NCBI GenBank assembly: GCA_023251195.1
Contig: JAHEZG010000018.1
Span: forward strand, 1-22,940
DNA: 22,940 bases
From: Chitinophagaceae bacterium
GTDB lineage: Bacteria; Bacteroidota; Bacteroidia; Chitinophagales; UBA10324
Reading direction: 5' to 3'
This document shows positions 16,259 through 22,940 of the stretch, one piece after another (positions within the stretch are counted from its first letter, which is position 1; the number at the start of each line of letters is the position of its first letter). Position numbers and translations under genes: made by a program. The notes below the pieces were generated by a model. That model worked only from the letters and a program-made list of their open reading frames with translations. It was not told where the DNA came from and ran no database searches.

Positions 16259-17203
16259 TTACAATCCTTTCACCCATTCCTTCACCAGCTTGACAAATAT
16301 CACTATGGGTGCTATTTCGAGGGTGCAAATATAGACGAGAAAGTGAAACTTATGCTTGGCGAAATAATCGCCTCCAATGCTGAATCCGCGTATGTAACGG
16401 AACAAAATAATCGCAATTACCACTGCGATGCTGACCATCAAAACTACTTTGCTCACCATTTCCGGAGCAAACACAATGAAGAAAAGCATGGGCAAAAGCA
16501 CAATGCCTGTTACACGATTCAACTGCACTTCGTTGAACTGATAAAAATTAATTTCCTTTCGAAACGGAAATAAACTTCCTGCTATGCGCATCACGCCGAA
16601 ACGGGTAATTAAAACCGCACCGGCAATTATCAGTGCAACACACAGCAACCACCAGTAAGGCGGAATGAAATGAAAATGCAGCGCCACTAAAAAAAGAAAC
16701 ACGCCGATTGTGATTGCAGAATTTAAACTCAGCAGAAAAGCGCCGAGCCGGATGATTCCAAAATTGTCGCGGAAAATCTGCTGATTAATTCCGAGTGGTT
16801 TAAAAATCTGAAACACTTCGCTGAATTCACGCGCATAACTCACGCGCATAAAAACCAGGAACACAGCAAGCCCTAACAACAAATAAAACATCCACGATTT
16901 CCAATCGTCATTTCGCTTGCGGACAATTATTTCTTCGTCTGCTTTTTGTTTTATGTTTTGAAAAACCGAAACCGGATTTTTTAATTTCCATTTATCTTTT
17001 GGCTTGATGGAATTATCTGTAGTGCTCGGAATAACAAAATTCAGAAAATGATTTTGTTGAATTGATTCGTGATGAATAACCGTAGCAGAGTTATTTGTTT
17101 GTTGATTTGCTGAATCAGTTTGGGCTAAAGAAATTTTATCGAACAAGAATATGCTCACTAAAAAGAAAAACAAAATTTTGGACTTGCTGAAATCAGAATT
17201 CAT
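16259..17203 (-). CDS. DUF4271 integral membrane protein
   Basis: A 314-residue inner-membrane protein matching the Bacteroidota family DUF4271. It starts with a signal-like hydrophobic segment (about 8-25, ending SLAQ), then a ~90-residue Asn/Gln/Lys-rich stretch outside the membrane. About six membrane helices follow: one from KSWMFYLLLGLAVFLVF, one at LGAFLLSLNSAI, and others near GVFLFLVAL, WWLLCVALIIAGAVL, GIVLLPMLFFIVF and VVLMVSIAVVIAIIL. It ends in a last helix and WVKGL. Typical family traits seen are FREFSEVFQIF-like REFSEVFQIF and LNRVTGIVLLP. Function unknown. A TTG at 17284 is possible, but the ATG at 17203 gives the leader and overlaps the upstream stop by 11 bp (ATG within the last codons), which suggests translational coupling to the Omp85-like gene. 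Confidence 0.88.
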   Translation of the reverse strand: MNSDFSKSKILFFFLVSIFLFDKISLAQTDSANQQTNNSATVIHHESIQQNHFLNFVIPSTTDNSIKPKDKWKLKNPVSVFQNIKQKADEEIIVRKRNDDWKSWMFYLLLGLAVFLVFMRVSYAREFSEVFQIFKPLGINQQIFRDNFGIIRLGAFLLSLNSAITIGVFLFLVALHFHFIPPYWWLLCVALIIAGAVLITRFGVMRIAGSLFPFRKEINFYQFNEVQLNRVTGIVLLPMLFFIVFAPEMVSKVVLMVSIAVVIAIILFRYIRGFSIGGDYFAKHKFHFLVYICTLEIAPIVIFVKLVKEWVKGL

Positions 17204-18971
17204 TGATGTAGCCGAAATGAATTTTTGCCGAACGCAATTGTAATGGATTTTCTTTTTCGTTTCCCACTGCATAACTGACTCCAAAGATGCCTGCCTTTGT
17301 TTGAAATGTCAAACCTGCTCCTACACCTTTTGGCCAATCAGTTTTAAAAGAAGTTGCCAATGGATTTTCGACATAAGCAATATCGGCAAACAAAAACAAG
17401 TACGATGTGCGCTGAATAAGGTAACGATACTCTGCCGTAAATACATTGTACCACGATGCATAAACCGATTGCTCATCGAACCCGCGCAACAATCTGTTGC
17501 CACCAATACGATACAATTCATTCTGAAAAATATCAGGAGCAATCAGCGTCTTGGTTTGAAAAGATAATTTCAAAACCTGCGTGCGTGAAATGGAAGTGTA
17601 CTTATCTGCCTTCGCCAATAATTCGTAGCGCAATGATTTTTTAGGAAGCGAATCGTACAGCGAACTGAAATTAAAATCGGGTTCGTTCAAATCGGTAAGT
17701 TGTGTGATACTCGGATTGCGAATCACTTTTCTGTTACCGACTGCGGCGGATGCAAACAGGTACCAGCCCTTGCGCGGACTCAATCTGAAATCTAATTTTT
17801 CGTAAGCCGCTTCCAATCCATAATATGTAACCGACAAATCAATTTGCGATGGAAGTGTGTGCGATTGTTTTATTTCAAAAGTATCAACTGATAATAATGA
17901 TGATGAAGTGTTGCGTACAAAACCCTTGATGTAATTTCTTCCGCTGAATAAATATTGCAAGCCGATTTCCTTTTTCACATCAATGTAAAAAGTATCATTC
18001 TTATTTATCTCGAATCCGAGATTGATGCCGAATGGTTGCTGTAACAGATAAGGATATTGCAACGCAGATTTGAATTCGGTGCTGCGTGGTTGCAGTTTAT
18101 CTAAACTCAAAGTCAGTCGCTCGCCGCGTCCTAAAACATTCCACATATCGAGCGAACCCTGACCTGTTACAATTACTTTTCCTGAAACACGATTGTTGGG
18201 CAATACACCAATTACCAAATCAAACTTGCTTGCATTTCTGTTTTTCAGTTGAAGAATGATGCTCGCCTTATCATCGTTGAAAATAATTTTCGCAGCACTC
18301 TCCTGTTGCACAAATGGAATTTCATCTACTTGTTTATTTATTTCGCGAATCAGACTTTCGTTGTATAAATCTCCGGGCTTTATTCCGAGGTAACCATACA
18401 AGTACGCATTGGCAATTTTTACATCACCATCCACTTTAATGCTGTCAATCGTAATCAGTTTTCCTTTGTCAATCATCAGCGAAGCACTCAGCAGATTTTC
18501 CTTCCACACAATGCTGTCGAGCCAGACTTTAGCAAATGGAAATCCATTGTTCTCGCAGTAAGTCAGTAGTTTTTCTTCAATGGAGTTTATTTCCTTGTAG
18601 TAGAAATTTTTTTCGGTGAACGAATTTGTTTTCAGATTAATGCGGTTCATTAAATCTTCGCTCACATTTCCTTTCGAAAGAAAAGCCCACTCTACTTGCT
18701 TATTCAATTTTATAAAAGCAGTTAGATGAGTGGAATCAATTTTAATATTGTCAAGCGAAGAAAGCAGAAAACCTTTTTCATACAATTGATTAAAAACAGA
18801 ATTCAATTCTTTTTTCGCACTAACAGAATCACTCAGCGAATTGCGATAGTTAATGAGCTTGTGAAGTGCCGCAGTATCTTTGTCGGAAGCAATTACTTTA
18901 AAATGAAATAACGGCTGCGCATGAAGAATAGAAATACAGAAAATAAAAATGGCAGTGAGCGCGGCTCTCAA
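17193..18971 (-). CDS. Omp85-family outer-membrane protein (POTRA plus barrel), TTG start
   Basis: A 592-residue protein of the BamA/TamA superfamily. A signal peptide (1-18, cut as LHAQ) is followed by a periplasmic part with POTRA-like modules. One lies near 45-95 (YEKGFLLSSLDNIKID); a clearer one is at about 168-250, with ITIDSIKVDGDVKIANAYLYGYLGIKPGD-type features and LIREINKQVDEIPFV. The barrel (about 255-592) contains the Omp85 loop-6 signature, here LRGFDEQS with Arg496, and ends in a final strand with terminal Phe. Relatives insert or export outer-membrane proteins; the client of this one is unknown, and it is shorter than true BamA. The only start giving a signal peptide is TTG at 18971: an in-frame stop lies two codons upstream and the next Met is near residue 87. 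First gene of the minus-strand train. Confidence 0.88.
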   Translation of the reverse strand: MRAALTAIFIFCISILHAQPLFHFKVIASDKDTAALHKLINYRNSLSDSVSAKKELNSVFNQLYEKGFLLSSLDNIKIDSTHLTAFIKLNKQVEWAFLSKGNVSEDLMNRINLKTNSFTEKNFYYKEINSIEEKLLTYCENNGFPFAKVWLDSIVWKENLLSASLMIDKGKLITIDSIKVDGDVKIANAYLYGYLGIKPGDLYNESLIREINKQVDEIPFVQQESAAKIIFNDDKASIILQLKNRNASKFDLVIGVLPNNRVSGKVIVTGQGSLDMWNVLGRGERLTLSLDKLQPRSTEFKSALQYPYLLQQPFGINLGFEINKNDTFYIDVKKEIGLQYLFSGRNYIKGFVRNTSSSLLSVDTFEIKQSHTLPSQIDLSVTYYGLEAAYEKLDFRLSPRKGWYLFASAAVGNRKVIRNPSITQLTDLNEPDFNFSSLYDSLPKKSLRYELLAKADKYTSISRTQVLKLSFQTKTLIAPDIFQNELYRIGGNRLLRGFDEQSVYASWYNVFTAEYRYLIQRTSYLFLFADIAYVENPLATSFKTDWPKGVGAGLTFQTKAGIFGVSYAVGNEKENPLQLRSAKIHFGYINEF

Positions 18972-18989
18972 GATTTAAAAGTTTTTTTT

Positions 18990-18997
18990 CAAAATTA
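18990..18997 (-). promoter_or_regulatory. Possible -7 promoter element of the Omp85-like gene and its operon
   Basis: On the minus strand TAATTTTG matches TAnnTTTG exactly, 18 bases before the TTG start at 18971 and within the 42-bp gap to the divergent hemW. No TTTG occurs at the ideal -33 spacing, so support is partial. It would drive the minus-strand train with a very short leader. Confidence 0.3.
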
Positions 18998-19013
18998 ATC
19001 GGACAACAAATCT

Positions 19014-20138
19014 ATGGCAGGTATTTATGTTCACATTCCTTTTTGCAAGAAAGCTTGTCACTATTGCGATTTTCATTTCACCACCACACAATATTATCGC
19101 GCTGAAATCATTCAGCAGTTGGCAAATGAAATTGAGCTGCAAAAAAAATATTTACCCGAACGAATACTCAACACCATTTATTTCGGTGGCGGAACTCCTT
19201 CCATTCTGAATGAAGAAGAACTGAGTTTGATACTCAACAGCATTCATAAAAATTTTTCCATTGCTGAAAATGCTGAAATCACTTTGGAAGCAAACCCAGA
19301 TGATTTATCAATGGAAAAATTATTGATGCTGAAAAAAATCGGCATCAACCGATTAAGCATCGGCATACAAAGTTTCCGAGACCCGGATTTGAAATGGATG
19401 AACCGGGCACACAATGCAGCGCAGGCAAAGCAAGCTGTGATGAATGCAGCAAGTGTTGGTTTCAACAATATTAGCATTGATTTGATTTATGGTTTGCCCA
19501 CTTCCACTTTAGCCGACTGGAAAAAAAATCTGGAGATAGCTGTTACACTTCCGGTTCAGCATCTTTCGTGTTATTGTTTAACAGTGGAAGACAATACTGC
19601 GCTCCATCATTTTATTAAGAAGGGAAAAGTGTACGAGAAAAAAGATGAAATAAGTTCTGAAGAATTTTTGATGGCACATGAATTTCTCTTCGCAAATAAT
19701 TTTGAGCATTATGAAATTTCAAATTATGGTTTAAAAAATTTTCACAGTAGGCATAACAGTAGTTACTGGGAAAACGAACCCTATCTCGGCATTGGACCTT
19801 CCGCACATTCATACAACGGAATTTCTCGGCAATGGAATGTGGCGAACAATATCCAGTACTTGAATTCGATGAAGGAAGGAAAATTATTATTTGAGAAAGA
19901 AGAACTTTCCATCGAAAAACAATTTAACGAATATCTGTTGACGCGATTAAGAACTTCGAAAGGAATTTCATTGGAATACATTGAAACTGCTTTCGGAAAA
20001 AACTATTCAGATGAATTGCGTCAAGAAATTTCTGGCTATGAATTTCCATCACACTTCGAAATTCAAAACAACAATCTTCATTTGACGATTGACGGAATGT
20101 TGAAACTCAATTCAATTGTGATTGAGTGGATGAAATAA
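19014..20138 (+). CDS. hemW: Radical SAM heme chaperone HemW
   Basis: HemW is a radical-SAM protein related to oxygen-independent coproporphyrinogen III oxidase (HemN) that acts in heme delivery rather than in the oxidation itself. The 374-residue protein shows YVHIPFCKKACHYCDFH with Cys11, Cys15 and Cys18 for the 4Fe-4S cluster. Aspartate follows Cys18, so the extra cysteine of true HemN (CxxxCxxCxC) is missing, supporting HemW. Other landmarks are IYFGGGTPSIL (about 58-68), EITLEANPDDL (about 88-98), GINRLSIGIQSFRD (about 110-123), IDLIYGLPTST (about 153-163), EISNYGLKNFHSRHN (about 233-247) and YLGIGPSAHSY (about 258-268). The C-terminal HemN-type domain is present. It diverges from the Omp85-like gene over a 42-bp gap and is 23 bp before the HerA-like gene, probably co-transcribed. 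Confidence 0.95.
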   Translation: MAGIYVHIPFCKKACHYCDFHFTTTQYYRAEIIQQLANEIELQKKYLPERILNTIYFGGGTPSILNEEELSLILNSIHKNFSIAENAEITLEANPDDLSMEKLLMLKKIGINRLSIGIQSFRDPDLKWMNRAHNAAQAKQAVMNAASVGFNNISIDLIYGLPTSTLADWKKNLEIAVTLPVQHLSCYCLTVEDNTALHHFIKKGKVYEKKDEISSEEFLMAHEFLFANNFEHYEISNYGLKNFHSRHNSSYWENEPYLGIGPSAHSYNGISRQWNVANNIQYLNSMKEGKLLFEKEELSIEKQFNEYLLTRLRTSKGISLEYIETAFGKNYSDELRQEISGYEFPSHFEIQNNNLHLTIDGMLKLNSIVIEWMK

Positions 20139-20161
20139 GTTTGTGCCGATAAAAATTATTT

Positions 20162-21730
20162 ATGGCAGACAGAAAACAATCCTTCCTCGAAAAATTTACT
20201 CCCGATTATAATTTCAATGGAGCAACTGTTACAATGGGCGCTCCCATTTTTGGTGGTGAAGTGCTGACTAACAACTTTGTAAAAATTCCACTCAAAACAT
20301 TAAATCGTCACGGATTAATCAGCGGCGCAACCGGAACAGGAAAAACAAAAACATTGCAGCTCTTAGCTGAAGGATTATCTGCCAACAGTGTTCCTGTTTT
20401 AATGATGGATGTGAAAGGCGACCTGAGTGGAATTGCTGCATCAGGAACTTCAAACGAAAAAATTCAGGAGCGCGCAACCAAAATCGGTATCACTTATTCT
20501 GCTTCCGGTTGTCCAACTGAGTTGATGACCTTGAGTGAAGAAAACGGAGTGCGGCTTCGCGCCACAGTTTCTGAATTCGGTCCGGTATTGTTTTCAAAAA
20601 TGCTTGGATTGAATGATACGCAAACCGGAATTGTGAGCATGATGTTCAAGTATGCCGATGATAAAAAATTACCGCTGCTTGATTTAAAAGATTTTAAAAA
20701 ACTGTTACAGTATGTTTCTGACGAAGGAAAAAAAGAAGTGGAATCGTTGTACGGTGCAGTCTCTACTACTTCAACCGGAACGATACTTCGGAAAATAATT
20801 GAACTTGAACAACAAGGCGCTGATATTTTTTTCGGCGAAATGAGTTTTGATACAAATGATTTGTTGCGCATTGACGAAAACGGAAAAGGATTTATCAGCA
20901 TTGTTCGCTTAACAAACATTCAGGATAAACCGAAACTCTTCAGCACATTCATGTTGTGTTTGTTGGCGGAGATTTATAATACTTTCCCCGAAGAAGGAGA
21001 CTTGGAAGCGCCAAAACTCGTTGTGTTTATTGACGAAGCACATTTAATTTTTAAAGAAGCAAGCGGCGAATTGCTCGACCAGATTGAAAGCATCACCAAA
21101 CTCATTCGTTCGAAAGGAGTTGGAATTATTTTCTGTACACAAAATCCAACTGATATTCCGCAGGCAGTTTTAAGTCAACTTGGATTGAAAGTGCAACATG
21201 CGTTGCGTGCATTCACCGCGCTCGACAGAAAATCAATTAAACAGATTTCAGAAAATTATCCGCTCACTGATTTTTATGCGGTGGATGAATTACTCACTTC
21301 ACTTGGTATTGGTGAAGCTGCAATAACTGCGTTGAATGAAAAAGGAAATCCAACCATGTTGACTGCAACTTTGTTGTGCCCGCCATCATCTCGCATGGGA
21401 ATTTTGAATGACGAAGAAATAAATCTCATCAACTCAAAATCAAAATTAGTAAGTAAGTACAGTCAGGTGATTGACCGGGAAAGTGCATATGAAATGCTGC
21501 TAAAAAAAATGCAGGATGTTGCAATTGGATCTGAGAAGGATGCGCCGCCAGCTCCAACAACACGAGCCGGACAAAAAGCAGAGAAGAGTACTTTCGAAAC
21601 CATTATGAAAAGTCCGGTGACTCGTTCAGTCGGTGTTGCAATTGCAGGAGCCATCACCCGAAGTTTACTGGGTTCACTCGGATTAAAATCACGAAGCAGT
21701 TCTTCGAGAAAGAAGAGCAGTTGGTTTTAA
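20162..21730 (+). CDS. HerA-like ATPase, DUF853 family (YjgR-like)
   Basis: A 522-residue P-loop ATPase of the DUF853/HerA-like group, represented by Escherichia coli YjgR. The Walker A motif GATGTGKT (55-62) is followed by VLMMDVKGDLSGIA (about 80-93), the family's second conserved strand. Walker B is VVFIDEAHLIF with Asp291-Glu292, and a sensor-like IIFCTQNPTDIP (about 322-333) with a Gln follows. Next comes VQHALRAFTALDRKSIK (about 344-360) with a likely arginine finger, and TLLCPPSSRMG. The C-terminal end (about 470-522) is a Pro/Ala-rich linker and a Ser/Arg/Lys-rich tail. HerA proteins are hexameric DNA translocases in archaea with NurA, but no NurA neighbour is seen, and the DUF853 role in bacteria is not established. 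It follows hemW by 23 bp. Confidence 0.93.
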   Translation: MADRKQSFLEKFTPDYNFNGATVTMGAPIFGGEVLTNNFVKIPLKTLNRHGLISGATGTGKTKTLQLLAEGLSANSVPVLMMDVKGDLSGIAASGTSNEKIQERATKIGITYSASGCPTELMTLSEENGVRLRATVSEFGPVLFSKMLGLNDTQTGIVSMMFKYADDKKLPLLDLKDFKKLLQYVSDEGKKEVESLYGAVSTTSTGTILRKIIELEQQGADIFFGEMSFDTNDLLRIDENGKGFISIVRLTNIQDKPKLFSTFMLCLLAEIYNTFPEEGDLEAPKLVVFIDEAHLIFKEASGELLDQIESITKLIRSKGVGIIFCTQNPTDIPQAVLSQLGLKVQHALRAFTALDRKSIKQISENYPLTDFYAVDELLTSLGIGEAAITALNEKGNPTMLTATLLCPPSSRMGILNDEEINLINSKSKLVSKYSQVIDRESAYEMLLKKMQDVAIGSEKDAPPAPTTRAGQKAEKSTFETIMKSPVTRSVGVAIAGAITRSLLGSLGLKSRSSSSRKKSSWF

Positions 21731-21751
21731 TTTCTTTTTGAATAAAAAAAA

Positions 21752-21775
21752 CGGCTGTCTCTTTCGAAACAGCCG
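21752..21775. terminator. Intrinsic terminator between the HerA-like gene and the T9SS cargo gene
   Basis: CGGCTGT (21752-21758) pairs with ACAGCCG (21769-21775) around a 10-base loop that can add two inner pairs. The minus strand continues into a run of eight T (from the A-run at 21744-21751), so it is a good terminator for the minus-strand hydrolase gene; on the plus strand the T-rich tail CTTTCTCTTTC is weaker but may also end the hemW-HerA transcript. Confidence 0.75.
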
Positions 21776-21824
21776 CTTTCTCTTTCGTGTCATTCAAAGA
21801 TAACACTGATGACAATCATTTTAT

Positions 21825-22940
21825 TTATTCAACAACTAATTTCTTAACTGCTTTTCCTGATTTGGTATTTACAGTCAGTAAATAAATTCCTTTCGATAAA
21901 TCTTTTCCGGTAACGGTAAATGAAGCAACATCTTTAAGCGTTGCAGATGAAATTAATTTTCCTGCGAGATCATACAATTCATAAGATTGAATCGGAGATT
22001 GGCGTGAAAGAATTTCGAAATCAGCTGAAGAAGGATTCGGAGCAACATCAATGGTGATTGAAACATCAATTACATTTTCAATACCATCATACATACCAGG
22101 AAGTGCTAAAGCCTGAACCATTCTTGGTGCTAAGTACCCTTGAATAGAATCAATGTATGCCATTGCTTTTGCTTTCGACATGTTTGGATTTGATAAAAGT
22201 CCGCTACCATAAATGGTATCAACATATCCACTGCTATAACCATATGTTGCAGCTCCATAAGTATGCAAATCATTTATATTATACCATTCCCATGGGCCAG
22301 CCTGACCTGAAAATGGACTTGGCATATATACATTGGGGTTTGGCTCAATGAATGGGAACAATCCTTCCAATCCATCATTCACTAGATTTGCACGGGTAGT
22401 GAAAGGATCGTTATAAGGAATGTGAAAAACATTATTGTTGCCAAAACTTTCAGCACGACTGATTACATCATAACTTCCTGATACATCAACAACATTATCT
22501 CCGGTTGTAGGCACTACCACCATTCCATGCGTATATGGAGCAAACGGGTCATTCGTTACATGAAAACAGACCATAGGTAAATCACCATTTTCCAGCCATG
22601 TGTAATCACCCAAAGCACCGCCCATATTTACAGCCATATTTATATTGCTTGTATAAGTCGGATGATTCGGATAATTATATGAAGGGTTGCCACCTAAACC
22701 ATCAAAGTCACCCATTATACTTTGATTCACATAAGGCAAACCTTGCTGATAGCCTAAAGCAGGGATATCGCTTCCGCTTAAAAATTTTATTAATCCGGCA
22801 ACTTCCGCATTAAAATCATCAAGTGTTGCATAAGCTAAGGCTACATAACCACCCGAGCCTTGACCACAAATAACAATTTTATTAACATCAATTTTATAAA
22901 CATTATTCATTGAGTCTTCAGTCATTTTTAAATATCGAAC
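21825..22940 (-). CDS. Secreted alpha/beta-hydrolase-like protein with T9SS type A sorting domain (5' end outside window)
   Basis: The frame stays open to the window edge (codons V-R-Y-L-K precede the ATG at 22925), so the N-terminus, including the expected signal peptide, is missing. The visible start VRYLK...IDVNKIVICGQGSGGYVAL is the strand-nucleophile elbow of alpha/beta hydrolases, with a probable catalytic Ser24 (numbering from 22925) in GQGSGG. MVCFHVTNDPFAPY carries a plausible acid, Asp126; the catalytic His is not certain. The last 73 residues (21828-22046) are a T9SS type A sorting domain: VAPNPSS, YELYDLAGKLI, LSKGIYLLTV and the basic end AVKKLVVE. In T9SS hosts this domain directs passage through the outer membrane and is usually removed on export. 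The protein is therefore a likely client of the GldKLMN machinery encoded nearby. The substrate is unknown; esterase or depolymerase-type activity is a guess. Confidence 0.88.
   Translation of the reverse strand, partial: VRYLKMTEDSMNNVYKIDVNKIVICGQGSGGYVALAYATLDDFNAEVAGLIKFLSGSDIPALGYQQGLPYVNQSIMGDFDGLGGNPSYNYPNHPTYTSNINMAVNMGGALGDYTWLENGDLPMVCFHVTNDPFAPYTHGMVVVPTTGDNVVDVSGSYDVISRAESFGNNNVFHIPYNDPFTTRANLVNDGLEGLFPFIEPNPNVYMPSPFSGQAGPWEWYNINDLHTYGAATYGYSSGYVDTIYGSGLLSNPNMSKAKAMAYIDSIQGYLAPRMVQALALPGMYDGIENVIDVSITIDVAPNPSSADFEILSRQSPIQSYELYDLAGKLISSATLKDVASFTVTGKDLSKGIYLLTVNTKSGKAVKKLVVE

Noticed and set aside
17204..17284. TTG at 17284 as the start of the DUF4271 gene
   Set aside because: It would force a 92-bp overlap with the Omp85-like gene and put 27 odd residues before a good signal-like segment that begins at the ATG at 17203.
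19014..20138. Reading the radical-SAM gene as coproporphyrinogen oxidase HemN
   Set aside because: The cysteine that follows CxxxCxxCx in true HemN is replaced, and the length and N-terminus fit HemW.
20494..20919. Long antisense open frame inside the HerA-like gene (also ones at 2411-2782 and 13931-14281)
   Set aside because: They lie opposite well-identified genes, show no family pattern and have the low-complexity composition of antisense frames.
1..22940. Mobile element, prophage, CRISPR, toxin-antitoxin or defence system
   Set aside because: No transposase, integrase, terminal inverted repeats, repeat-spacer pattern or phage gene was seen; the HerA-like ATPase has no NurA or other defence partner next to it.

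Overview
The window is AT-rich chromosomal DNA from a member of the Bacteroidota. Four things point there: a complete type IX secretion (T9SS) / gliding-motor cluster (porP-gldK-gldL-gldM-gldN), a gene for a protein with a T9SS C-terminal sorting domain, Bacteroidota-only families (DUF4271, PorP/SprF), and starts preceded by A-rich leaders without clear Shine-Dalgarno sequences. Several sites resemble the Bacteroidota promoter (TTTG at -33, TAnnTTTG at -7). I cannot name a genus; an uncultured member of the Chitinophagales/Sphingobacteriales/Flavobacteriales range is plausible. I saw no tRNA, rRNA, CRISPR array, transposase or phage gene.

Layout. (1) 1-285: the C-terminal end of a probable outer-membrane beta-barrel protein, cut by the window edge; facing it at 319-1209 (minus) is a DUF6929-like beta-propeller protein. 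(2) 1379-4336 (plus): five small soluble single genes in a row: DUF1801, SnoaL/NTF2-like, DUF4256, YdeI/OmdA (again with a DUF1801-like part) and PaiB-like FMN-binding protein. They are separated by about 70-110 bp gaps and look like an accessory housekeeping/stress strip. (3) 4488-5297: a secreted protein I do not recognise. (4) 5411-7213: uvrC, ending in a strong hairpin terminator that also faces the end of gldN. (5) 18971 down to 7270 (minus): nine genes on one strand, read in the order Omp85-like POTRA/barrel protein, DUF4271 membrane protein, uroporphyrinogen-III synthase-like HemD, YyaL-like thioredoxin-domain protein, PorP/SprF, GldK, GldL, GldM, GldN. The first five are packed with an 11-bp overlap or gaps of 23-38 bp. 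A 177-bp gap with a good promoter candidate precedes gldK. (6) 19014-21730 (plus): hemW and a HerA-like ATPase (DUF853), diverging from the Omp85 gene. (7) 21825-22940 (minus): the C-terminal part of a secreted alpha/beta-hydrolase-type protein carrying a T9SS type A sorting domain.

How they fit together. GldL/GldM form the proton-driven inner-membrane motor; GldK (lipoprotein) and GldN form the periplasmic ring under the outer membrane; PorP/SprF is the associated outer-membrane protein. The hydrolase at the right end is a likely cargo of this export system. The less explained part is the upstream half of the minus-strand gene train: an Omp85-family protein, a DUF4271 membrane protein and a HemD homologue with an unusual basic N-terminal tail, all arranged as if co-expressed with the T9SS. 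That is the best candidate for under-described biology here, but I see no clearly new system.
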